Source: Scilla litardierei | Taxonomy: Eukaryota > Streptophyta > Magnoliopsida > Asparagales > Asparagaceae | DNA: 64,000 nucleotides | Direction of reading: 5' to 3' | Assembly (NCBI GenBank): GCA_030789695.1 | Contig: CM061132.1 | Span: forward strand, 28,987,858-29,051,857 | Part shown: positions 54,123 through 64,000 of the stretch, one piece after another | Numbering within the stretch: position 1 is the stretch's first letter | Layout of the letters: each line of letters begins with the position of its first letter | Translations under genes and position numbers: made by a program | The notes under the pieces: model-generated | What the model saw: only the letters and a program-made list of their open reading frames with translations | What the model was told of the DNA's origin: nothing | The model's database searches: none

Positions 54123-56414
54123 TTTTAAATATTTCTTTTGATGACCTTCTTTGGAATACATTTATTTTGGGGAAAAATTATCCACATCAGATTGATGCGG
54201 CTTATCTCTTGCACGGTACAGATGGAGTCCTTGTAGAGATGCTGGAAGCCGCATTGCTGGAATCTGATGGAGTCCGTGGACACACGCACCTAGCGGAGCC
54301 ATGAAAGAGCAGTTGGAGCAGTTGCCTCCACCGATAAAGATACTGGAGCCGTCTTTTGCTATAGGTGATATCAATCCAGTTCTGTAGCCGTATTGTAGTT
54401 TTTATGCTTTAAAAACACGAATTCTCTCGACAACGAGAGGGCCGTATAGATTTGCTTGAGCTGTTAGTTTAGAATAAATACAACCTCATATGATGGCAAC
54501 AAAAATCTTTTACACCCCAAACCCATTATATATATTAATTTTCCTCTTCACATTTTGATATGTCCCACCATTTTGCTCACAACCATCGAGCATTTCCTTC
54601 AAGTGAAATCTTACTTTCTTACTCGTTTGACTTAATCTCGTTTAGCGAAGCCGTGACATTTTTTATCGAGTCATTTGAATAAGATTGTTTGGTATAAGGT
54701 TGGGGGAAGGCGCTCTTATGCATCATTGCATGCACATGTAGTTGCATTAGGATTTCATGTCATTCATATCAACATTTTTCCATTCTCCCCTCACATTTAC
54801 TATTGTTCCTCATAATTACCTTTTATGATCATATTGAGGACAATGTTAAGTTTAAGCTTGGGGGAGTGCATTTCCATGCCATCTAGTTGCATTAGTTGCA
54901 TTGCATTTCCATGCGATCTAGTTGCATTAGTTGCATTTTTTACTTTTATTTTAGGGGTTTTAGAATTTTTCAAAATTTTCGCATCATCTTTTTTAATTTT
55001 CCATTTTATTTTCTTTGTATGTGTGTTCATGCATCATATTGTGTGCTTGTTTTTCTTTTCTTTCTTTTCTTTTATTTTTATTTCCCTCTTTTCTTTTCCT
55101 CTTTATGCTAGATATATTCCGTTGATAACATCTCTTATGGCTTTAACAGCTTTCACGATGCTTATTATTCTTGTCATGCTACTTAGAATATTCCATAATC
55201 TTGCTATTCATATGTGCTTGCAAATTATATTTCTTTTGATGACTCCTCTAAGTGAATTGCATGAAATTTATTGAAGCTGAATGTATATAGTAGCGTCTAG
55301 TATGCTTTTATTGGAAATGCACCAAGATTCACGCGTCATTAGTATATCTGAAGCATCTGTTTTATTGTCTTATTCACCTTCTGTTGCATGCCTGATATGA
55401 TTGTACGCTTTACCGCTTGACCTCACTATTTATTGAAATGATTGAGAATATCCATGCTTACATATGAGTTTTAGTTGATGTATTATCTTATTGAACCGTT
55501 CGTGCACATCTTAGAGTGAACCGAGTGTTATATTATTTCTTTCTCTACATATATTTTTATTCTCTACTTGTCACTTGAGTTCACCCCTTGCAGCTACTTA
55601 TATCGCATCCATTCCCGAAAATCCCTTGCAAAAAGAAAAGGTTAGCTCCAAAAAGTACAAATAGCCAAAAAGGAGCCAACGTCCAAAAATACAAATCATA
55701 TAGCTCCTACAAAAATCCAAAAACAACAATGAGAAACAAAAACAAAAAGAAGAAATTTTTTTTCTCTATCTCATTATTGGAGCCAATATATACTTGGGAA
55801 AACCAAGGCAAAAATCTCAATTTTCTCTATTATTTTCCTTTGCATGCGACGACTCAAGCTAAGCTTTGTGGGGAGAGGGAGGGTGAATTCATTTGACTAT
55901 ATGAGTGCGTACGACAGTAGAGTGGAGTTATGTACAATTGGGAATATGTGATAATGCTGAAACTTAGCGAAATAGTTTAGCTATGGAGACTTCTAATGAA
56001 TTAATATGAATATGTGAATGCCATGATTTATTCCATTCTCCATTGCGTGCTTGGTGTGATTCTTATATGCTTCGGTTATAACTTTTGATTGCAAAGTGCG
56101 CCGCCAATGATCTGCATATTAAATTCTTTGAAGTGCATGAAGTGGATATGAGTTGATCGCCTGAATTTAGAGAGTCCCTTTTGTTGTTCTTAAAAGCTTG
56201 CAAGTACCATGTTTAAGTAAGATATGGAATCTTTATGGCATGTGATTCATATTTTCCGAGTTATTGTGAGGTGTGGCGAATGGCTTGAGATCTGAGTGAA
56301 TAATCTAGCGACCCTCTCCTCTTCGCATTCTTTTCCCCTTTCTAATTTTTACCTCCCGGTGAACTTCATATTCGTCTTCCTCGAGGACAAGTAAGAGGCA
56401 AACTTGGGGGATTT
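54123..56414 (+). other. 3' untranslated interior of F with two polypurine-like tracts
   Basis: No convincing ORF; short T-rich frames only. GAGGACAATG...AAGCTTGGGGGAG (54836-54866) and GAGGACAAGTAA...AACTTGGGGGATTT (56380-56414) are two versions of the Athila-type tract; only the second abuts an LTR. A 35-base direct duplication (GCATTTCCATGC(C/G)ATCTAG) follows the first at 54868-54935. Confidence 0.7.
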
Positions 56415-56719
56415 TGATATGCTCCTATTTTGCATGATTTTTCACATATTCTCATGATGAATTTCACCCTCCAAATCACCATTTTATACGCTTTTATGCT
56501 ACTATTTGGAACAATATGACTTTCGAAGCGTTTATGCTCATTTCAGGGATTTGGAGCGATATTGGAGCAATTTGGAGTCTATGAGACGATCGATAATGCG
56601 AGAGCACCAAGAAGACTCATGATGACATACGTGAGGTGCCAAAGAAGAAGACTAGAGGAAGAGAGGAGAAGAGAAAGAGAAAGGAGATGCCAAGAAGCAA
56701 TCATGTCTATTTTCCCAGG

Positions 56720-57275
56720 CTACTCGGTTGAGTGCATCGGCACTTGACCGAGCTGACACTCGGATCAGAAGAGAAGTCTTAAGAAAGGACACACAGTGAC
56801 TCAACCGAGTACTGCAACTACTCGGTCGAGCTGAATCCAAACAGAACTGAGTTTTGAAGGCCTCAGTTATGGACTGTAGCTCGACCGAGCATATCAGCGA
56901 CTCGACCGGGTATTGTACCCCCTCGGTCAAGTTGAACCAATTTCCAGAGCGGCATTTTGAAGCTAAATAACACCGCACTGTAGCTCGACCGAGCACGAAG
57001 GTCACTCGACCGAGCGCAACCGCACTCGGTCGAGTGAGGTGAAGCGCCCAGATTTTCAGATAGCCTCTCACTCTTTTGAGATCTGCTATCATTCTAGTTG
57101 GAAAATTTTTTCTAATATTCTTTATGGATAGTAGACTTCATGATAGTTCCAACGCTGCTAAGAACACATCAATCAGAGGTCAGATGAAATCTGAGGAATT
57201 TCTGTAAGTTGACGCTGTAGTGCTGAAATCTGCACTCAATCGAGTGTTGTTTCTACTCGACCGAGCTACAGTCGG
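56720..57275 (+). repeat. Word block of the F 3' LTR: CTCGACCGAG / CTCGGTCGAG
   Basis: Same layout as 41145-41700. Individual words differ by single substitutions between the two LTRs, some intact here and decayed there. Confidence 0.88.
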
Positions 57276-57373
57276 GACCCATCGATAAGTTGCGGCCAGA
57301 GGCAGTTTTGGGCCGGATTTCAGAGGGTTTTTGCTGAGATATTCAGGGGTTATTTGCTAGGGTTTACGAGGAC

Positions 57374-57381
57374 TATATATA
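57374..57381 (+). promoter_or_regulatory. TATA box of the F 3' LTR
   Basis: GACTATATATAGGGATTGTAG at the position equivalent to 41798 (TATATAAA in the 5' LTR). Confidence 0.6.
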
Positions 57382-58013
57382 GGGATTGTAGCCGTCATTA
57401 GAAGGGGGAGATCTTATTTTCTTAGGAGTTCTTGAAGATGTTCTTTTGGAGTTAGGCCATGCTATAGGCCCCTCCCTTATATCAAGATGAGTATTTTTGT
57501 TCTCGTTAATTCCTTTGTTATTTCTTGTGATTGCTTATTGTTTAACTCTCTTTGATGCATGCAATGAAGTTTTCTATCGTTCTTATATCTATTGCTATGC
57601 TTGAGTAGTCTTTTCCAGGGCTAATGGATTAGCCCTAGGATCTTAGGATTTAGATGTAAAGTTAGGATTTTTAGGTTGCATTGGTATAAAAGGGATGTGT
57701 TTTGGTTGATACAGCCAAGTTTGTAGGAGATCTCGTACTGGGATCGTGACCACGATCGTGGCACACGCGCTTAAGGAGTATCCTAGGAACTTAATTAGAA
57801 AGTTAGTGAATCCAATTAGGGTTCGTGAGCACGATAGTGGCGTGCACTCTGATGGGATCTACCGACAACCTATACTACTAATTGATGACGTACGATAGTA
57901 GCATCAATGAGAGCCACCAAATCACTGATTAAAGCTCTAACCCACGATAGTGGTATGAGTAGAGATTGAGAATAATTGTAAATCGTAATGCACGAATCGT
58001 GTGTGAGGCTATC

Positions 58014-60597
58014 TGTAATAACACTAATCTTAATGTATGAGTATTGTTACGTATTTTGGGCGTAGATGCGTACGTATAATTTTTGGGCATCCTTATATAT
58101 TTTTCTTTAATTTTTGTGGTGAATGAATTATTTTTAAATGATTTTAACTCATTATTTGGAATTATTAAATGAAGTATACATGAATGAATACTTGTATATG
58201 GAATGAATACCATGTATAAAGACATGTATTTTGAAATTCTTAAAAACTAAATACTTAAAAACATAAAGAAGACACATGTCTACTTATGTGGCAAAGCCAT
58301 GTTGAACCCTACCTAACTTCCTACATGTGTCATGAGAAGAGGGTATTAAGAAATGAGGTGGAGGATGGATGATTTTCCTAAAAAGAAAAAGAAAAAGAAA
58401 GAAAAGAAAAAGGGGGGAAACAAAACCAAAAATGAAACCAAAAAAATCAAAATTATTCCCTCATTCTCTCCTCCATCCATCTCTCCCAATTTCAGGCCGA
58501 ACCCCTCTCCCCCCATTTCTTCCCCTTTGCACCACCCCTCACACCACCTAGTACTCCTCCCTCACCTCCCATACAACTCCAAGACCACCACCACCCTCCT
58601 CCTTGCATTTTATAACAATTTTACCTCCAAACTAACACCAAAATCCACCCTCTTACTCAAACCTTTGAATCTTAGAGAAGAAGAAGCTAGGAGGAAGGCT
58701 AGAGCTTGAAGAAGGAGGATTATTTTGAGGTAGGATTCTCACAACTCTAGTTAGGAGCCATTTTAAGAGTGGGATAGAAAGATGTAATTTCATTAGCATA
58801 AATTAATCAATGAGTCTAAGGAAATTAGGATTAACACTCACATTTGTGTTGGCACGCTCTAGTTTATATTCTTGTAGAGACTAATGCTAGACATATTATC
58901 AATTTGGTAGCTTGCTCTATGAGTATAATATTGGCATGCCTTATGTTGTTATGCCACACGTTGTAGTTAAGTCCCTTTTTAGTATGCAATGTTCATTGAT
59001 TAAGTTGATACCATTAGTTTTGTAACATGATTTACAACATGCACCCAACATGCTATACAACATGATATACAACATGCACCCAACATGCTATACAACATGC
59101 AGTCATGCACCCAACATGCTGTAGAACATGATTTTCAATATGCTTTACAACATGACTCACAACATGCTTCACAACATGAGTTAAATAGTGTATGTTATGA
59201 CATCTTTCATGACATCCTAAATATTGTATGCTAGTGTAGTATCTTCATTTTATTAAGTATGTCATCTTTTGCCAAATGCTAGTGTTATAACTTCGTTATG
59301 CAAATTTTAGCTTCATTATGCAAGTTGTAGTACGTTGAAATGATGACACGTGTCGTGGTAGGATGGAAATGGTGATGGGTATTCCCTTTAGTGTGCTTGA
59401 CCTTGTGAATGAAATGGAAATATGTAGTGGTGAAAGAGCTCATTTGGATAAATATGGATATGGAAATGATACACGGGCAAAAACAATGAATTTGTCCCTT
59501 AAATTGAGAGTGAGGAATTTGAGTATAACAACCTGGAAATCTCGGTCTACCTTGAGGTAGGTGAGATTCCAGATTTTGTGTTTGAGAAAAACACGTGTTT
59601 ATTTAGGAGCTAAGGAGCGGACATATGATAGATTTCTCACTCGCTTTGTCACTCCCGGAAGAGGGAGTTGACTAGAGTTAGAGAGGCTGGTGGTGTACTC
59701 GTGATGCACCATGTGGTAATTGATGATTTTCTCCGTTTGTCCCATGAAAAACCAAGATTTGTTTCACTCCTGTAAAGGGGAGTTACGAGAGGCCCTTCCG
59801 GTGCTCGTGTCGCTGGTTGAGGTACCACTTTTCACCCACCCTGGGTAAAGTCCGGCTCCTTAGCATCCTACGGTTTACACGGGTTTCCAAAATACTAATT
59901 TTCAATGCAACACCTGAAGATGAATGAAATTTATTTTCTTTAAACCTGTGGATATTCATACAGTATTTTCTGTTTACTTTATGTAGTTTTCTCTTTCAGT
60001 ACATGCCTGTGAGTTTTTACTTTACTTTGTGCAATAGTTTGTAGTTATGGTTGTCACCAGTAGTTAGACCTTCGTAGTGTAGAGCAACTCTGAGACTGGA
60101 CCCTACCTAGTGTTATTAGATTTCCTAATGGGTCATATTGTGACACGCCCCATCTTGTGGTTTCAGGTCTGGTGTGATAGCCGGAGTTGTGTCAGGGGGC
60201 TGGAGCAGTAGAGCTTATGTGAGGGTTATGTATCTTGAGATTTGGGTTGGTGAGTGAGATGAGTTGAGAGTGTGTTGTACCTTTTGGGTTTTGTTTGGTG
60301 AGAGTTGTGAGGTGTGGTATATGATGTTTGTACATGAGGTATTGTAAAAAGAAATGATGTAAATCTTTGATGTATAAATGGAATTATGTTTTTGTCTTTT
60401 ATTTGTTTTTCCATGCCTTATTTTCAGAGTTGGTTGAGTTGGAGTATTGCATGTACCTCCCAGCACGTGCGCAGTGGCCTGAGGAGTTTTCTGATGTACC
60501 TCATTCTCTCTTCGTCTTTCTTCTTCACACCCGTAGCTCTGAAAATACCTGATACGGATTCATACTTATCGGGTATCCTGGGGACCGGGTCGTGACA
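58014..60597 (+). repeat. Solo LTR E, Tekay-type, inserted in the F 3' LTR
   Basis: TGTAATAACAC...GGGTCGTGACA, flanked by CTATC at 58009-58013 and 60598-60602; the empty site is visible in the F 5' LTR at about 42410. It shares with A a TTGAGGTAGGATTCT donor-like word (58726-58740), and with D the end GCACGTGCGCAGTGGCCTG...GGGTATCCTGGGGA. Small frames inside (for example 58353-58709) are low-complexity and not genes. Confidence 0.93.
59023..59186 (+). repeat. Short array in LTR E: ACAACATG / ACCCAACATGCT units
   Basis: About twelve copies of (C)AACATG at 10-14 base spacing. Confidence 0.8.
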
Positions 60598-61005
60598 CTA
60601 TCCACGAGAGTGTGGCTAAGCACGAGATACGTTAGACGAGTGGCGTGTCGAGCCATAAGTTCTACATCTTAGATGCGACAATCTATCCCTAATAAAACCA
60701 ATTCAACGTAAGAATTCTAACCTAGTATTGACATCTGATGATCCTAGTGGTGACTCCTAATGCCCTAGTCTTTATATTCCTTTCTTTGTGTGGAGTTAGT
60801 TTGCGATATCGAGTGACACGACCTTTGCATCCATCACCAGCATGACACTCTATGATCCATATCCACCAACAAACTCGCTATCTAACCCACCTAGAAGTAG
60901 ATAGGTAGTATAGCATCGCTTCCAAGTGTTCGATACCCGCTTGCCGGTATACCGTGCGCTTGCGGTAAAATGTCATCGTTCCGGGTGTGAATCCGGGGAC
61001 AATCA

Positions 61006-62172
61006 CTAGTGCACTACTTAGATTTCCTAATCTAGAGTTAGATGACTTACATAGACCCTCGAGAAATCATCGGGAATCATCAAAGGGAGACTGTCATGGA
61101 GGATGACCTAGGGATGAGCTCACGACTTGGGGGAGAGGGGCTCGGCTCGGACTTCGAAAATCGTCGGACCGCTGGGCTATGATCGGCCTCTACCTAGGCT
61201 GTGCCTGGGGAAAGTAGGGAGGCTGATGGGTGGCTGTAGTTGGGCAGGGCTCCGTATGAAATGTTGCTGCACTCGAGGGTGGCAGGGAGAAGGGGCAGTG
61301 GTGCAGGTAGCGGGCGGGGCTTAGCTGCTACCTGCTGCAGCCATGAGATGGCAAGGAGGGGGACATCTGGTAGGTGCAGGTCTAGGTGTTGCTGCATATG
61401 GGGGGAGACAGCGGGGAGGACATTGGGGTCTTGCAGGCTGAGGCCAAGGGGAGATGAGCACTTGAGGTGGTGGTCTTGGGAGAGGAAGGAGAATGAGAAT
61501 GAGAACGGGGGGCTCCTTACTTGGCCATGGATTAGGAGGAGGGAGGAAAGGGAGTTGGTGCTTGGGGATTGGGTTGACAAAGAAGCAGAGGATGCTGAGG
61601 AGTGGGGGTCATGGCGTGGGTGTTGGAGATGGAGGTATGGGTTTGTAGTGGATGCCAAGTTGGTTGATTTGGAGGTTCGCGTGAGTTGGGGTGAGCTTAC
61701 GGTTAGGCGGGGAGGGGCTTATGGATGGGGGAGCTCATGAAGGAGCTTGCAGGATTGAGGGGGATGCCGGCAAGGTGGTCAGGAAAAAGGGGAAGGCTGG
61801 CTGGGGGTTTATGGGGCTAGCGATTGTGCCATGGGCGGCCAAAGTTTGGTGGATATGGGGGTTCAGATGGTAGGGAAGCTCGGGAGTGAGCTGCGGGGTC
61901 TCGGTGGAGAGTTCAGCTGGTTGACTGGCAGGCGATAAGTGGCAGGCGGTGCACAAAGCAGAAGGGGTACTCGGGAAAATGGGTAGGGGGTGTGGCTCGG
62001 ATTGCTTACGGTGGGGAGCTTCGGTCGGTTGTTTTCGGAGTGTTGTGTGGGTGTGTGCGCAGGGGACGAGGGGGGACTGTGGTGGTTGGTGATGACTGAG
62101 GTGCTTCGGCGGTAGTGCTCGAGGTTAATGTGAGAACTCGACGAAGCTTTGGGTTGGGTTGGAAATGGGGAA
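61006..62172. other. Guanine-rich sequence, unclassified
   Basis: From about 61080 the plus strand is strongly G-rich (many GGGGAG, GGTGG, GGGGCTT runs), and frames are open on both strands because of composition (61240-61740 plus; 61194-61658 and 61863-62213 minus). Products are low in complexity with no motif. It might be an LTR interior or leader, or a decayed host region. I cannot assign it. Confidence 0.4.
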
Positions 62173-62226
62173 TGTAAGGACCATATGTGCCTTACAATAC
62201 TAACACCAAACACTCTAGAGGGGGGT
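62173..62226 (-). repeat. Terminal 54 bases of a SIRE-like copia LTR
   Basis: TGTAAGGACC...CACTCTAGAGGGGGG has the layout of the ends of LTRs H (CACCCTAGAGGGGGGTGAATAG) and G (TGTAATGCCC...TACTAGAGGGGGG). The rest of the LTR is missing; the next bases belong to LTR F'. Confidence 0.55.
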
Positions 62227-64000
62227 TGATAGACTCCGGACTTACACCCGAAATGATGTCATTTTACCGCAAGCGAAATGTATAGCAGCGAGCGGGTATC
62301 GAACACGGGGATGCGGTGCTATACCACCTACCGATCCTAGGTTGATTAGGCTTCGAGTTTTTATTATGGAGATGGATTATGAAGGGGGTCGTAATGTTGA
62401 TGGAAGTGAAATGCGAGGGTGTCACGATCAGCAATGCACAACCAAAGACTCCACACAAAAGAAAACAAATAAAACAGAGAAAATGAATGAGAGATAGTTA
62501 CTAAGGTGTCGATATCCCCACTAGATCTTTCTGGCTTGAATTTTAGGTTAAGAATCCTTTCGTTGAATTATAATTGAGGGTAAGAGTTTCACATCCGAGG
62601 ATAGTAACGAGTAGTCAACTCTCATTGTCCTACTCGTCCAACGTATCTCTATGCACGGTTCTACTTTCACAATCAGCTTCGCTTAGAAATACGTGCATTA
62701 CGTTTGACACGATTCCCGTATCACAAATCCGTATCCACTCTCATGATCTATTGATTGGGATAGTATACTACGGTTGGTTCTAGCAGTCGGGCTACTCTCG
62801 TAGTCACCGACTAGCGGATCGGGGATATGAAGTCATCCCTAATGCACGAGTCACTCTCGTGATCACAAGCCTTAGAAAATGACCGCTAAACCCTAATCAG
62901 ATTCGTGGGGAATTTTCCTAGAATATGGAGCTGCTTTCGCAATCATCCAATTCTAAAGCTAATCCTCTAAAATCCTTGTTCAAATTAACATAGTGCAACC
63001 CCAGATTCATTCAATTAAGGTTAACTTAACATCCAATCCTTAGGGTTCTAGGGTTCAACCTAACCCTATCAAGCAATTTTACTCAAGCATGGCGAAAGAT
63101 ATGAAAACAATAGAGATCATTGTCACAAGCATATACGAAAAGAAATAAACAAGATTCAACAAAAGAAATACTTAGCTTTGTAAGAGATTCGATATAAAAT
63201 CACCAAGGAGGGGGCCGATGGCGTGGCCTAGCCTCCGAAAATGTCGTCCCAAAACCCAAAGGAGGGATCCCCCCTCAATGGCGGCTACCAAAAGTATATA
63301 TACAACCCCCTAGAAAATCTAGCAAAACCCTCAAGAAAAGCCCTCAATTTCGTGCCCAAACCCAATAGGGGCTACAACTTAAGTGGTGGGCCTCAGACAG
63401 CTCGAACGAGCTCGTTGCACAGTTCTGCCCGAGCACAATTTCTAGCACAGATTCGCTAACTTGAGAAATTCCCTGAGACTCATTCGACCTCCGTTTGGTG
63501 CGTTCTTGGCAGCGTTAGTACCGTAATGAAGTGTATATTCTGGGAAAAATATGAGAAAAATATTGTAAAATCTAGGATGATAGCAGATCTTCAAAGAGTG
63601 AAGGGTTGTCTAGATTCCTGCATTTTCTACTCCGCTCGGCCAAGCAGCTTTGGTCGCTTGGTCGAGCACGCCCTAGCGCTCGGTAGAGCACCTCTTGGGT
63701 GCTTCAATATTCGAGTCTGGCAAGAGATACAACTCGATCAAGCGCTAGGACTGCTCGACCGAGCTAATTAAATAGAGAGTTTGGCTCATTCTTCAGCCTG
63801 GCAGGAAGAAGGGTCGCTTGGTCGAGCGAGATGGTCGCTTGACCGAGCGGACTTTGATTGTAAGCTCCTTTTCCTAGACTCTTTTCCTTTATTTTTGTGT
63901 TACCAGCTCGACCGGCGTGTCGTACACTCGGCCGAGCGACCTGGAAATCCAGCCTTGGTCAACTCCATGGCCCTCTCTTCTTTCTTCCTTTCTCTTCTTT
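62227..64000 (-). repeat. LTR F': Athila-like LTR, minus strand, cut by the window edge
   Basis: Plus-strand start TGATAGACTCCGGACTTACA is the inverse of an F-type LTR end. Further inside it matches the inverse of F: CCGCAAGCG, GGGTATCGAACAC, a run of CACTCTCGTGATC words (62660-62950), and CTCGACCGAG words (63618-63950). No primer site abuts it on the left. About 1.77 kb is visible; by comparison with F the missing part is a few hundred bases. Confidence 0.8.
63618..63950 (-). repeat. Word block of LTR F'
   Basis: CGCTCGGCCAAGC, GCTTGGTCGAGC, GCTCGACCGAGC and CTCGGCCGAGCG in both orientations: the same core as F with GC at the outer position where F has mostly GT/AC. Confidence 0.85.

Larger units (their letters stand above)
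40841..61005 (+). mobile_element. Element F: Athila-like Ty3/gypsy, lacking pol, with two later insertions
   Basis: LTRs 40841-42818 (1978 bases) and 56415-61005 (about 2.0 kb without solo LTR E) start TGATATGCTCC and end AATCCGGGG....ATCA. A tRNA-Asp-type primer site follows the 5' LTR and a GGGGGA polypurine tract precedes the 3' LTR. The interior without G is about 4.1 kb and encodes one Gag-like ORF but no protease, reverse transcriptase or integrase, so it is non-autonomous. Flanks AAGCT and CTAGT do not match: no target duplication seen. The LTRs differ clearly, so F is old. Confidence 0.85.
56415..61005 (+). repeat. 3' LTR of element F, split by solo LTR E
   Basis: LTR proper 56415-58013 plus 60603-61005. 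Starts TGATATGCTCC and ends CCGGGGACAATCA. Same order of word block, TATA box and CACGATAGTGG words as the 5' LTR. Confidence 0.9.

Noticed and set aside
56652..57092. 146-codon minus-strand frame, and 41356-41565 in the other F LTR
   Set aside because: They span the CTCGACCGAG block of LTR F and are not conserved in length between the two LTRs.
58353..58709. 118-codon frame, Lys-rich then Pro/Ser-rich
   Set aside because: Located in solo LTR E in the purine- and pyrimidine-rich leader typical of these LTRs; low complexity.
61240..61740. 166-codon frame, with long frames on the opposite strand (61194-61658, 61863-62213)
   Set aside because: Strong G skew keeps frames open on both strands; products have no motif and low complexity.

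Overview
The window looks like a piece of a large, repeat-rich flowering-plant genome, possibly a monocot; I cannot name the species. Almost every base that can be classified belongs to nested LTR retrotransposons. I see no complete host gene and no RNA gene. The element types (Tekay/Del-like Ty3/gypsy with a chromodomain-like Pol end, Athila-like Ty3/gypsy with a tRNA-Asp primer site, SIRE-like and other Ty1/copia with a tRNA-iMet primer site) are all plant lineages.

Layout. 1-2260: the 5' end of a minus-strand Ty1/copia element (H: gag, primer site, LTR). 2261-38438: an old LTR (D) that has received a composite Tekay-like element A (2363-35278, flanked by TGTGA target duplications) and an Athila-like solo LTR (I, 36451-38140). 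Composite A holds one 5' LTR, two overlapping copies of its coding region (A1 7676-11968; A2 18704-32372) and one 3' LTR. It is broken up by a copia solo LTR (4397-7000, TSD GATAC), a damaged copia element B of the same family (11968-18703), and a second, younger Tekay-like element C on the minus strand (18927-28500, TSD CACAG). 38436-40840: diverged tandem repeats, a possible terminal exon of a host gene on the minus strand (39579-39690), and a short-period array. 40841-61005: an Athila-like element F whose internal region is split by a SIRE-like copia element G (44008-53455, minus, TSD CACGG) and whose 3' LTR is split by a solo LTR E (58014-60597, TSD CTATC). 61006-62172: guanine-rich sequence I cannot classify. 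62173-64000: a 54-bp copia LTR terminus joined to an Athila-like LTR on the minus strand that runs off the window.

Two things stand out. First, the Tekay-like elements carry what look like spliceosomal introns: one at the gag-protease border (both copies of A), where splicing joins Gag and Pol in one frame and retention ends Gag soon after, and one inside integrase at the same codon in both A and C. A leader intron in A and a GC-AG intron in the Athila-like ORF are also likely. Second, at least six LTR families here, copia and gypsy alike, each carry inside the LTR a block of a family-specific short word that alternates with its own reverse complement. This looks like the same architecture built from different sequences.

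Nearly all coding regions are decayed. Where two copies can be compared, a stop codon arose by CAG to TAG. The nesting order gives relative ages: D before A before B and C; F before G and E. C has near-identical LTRs and is the youngest, although it lacks gag.
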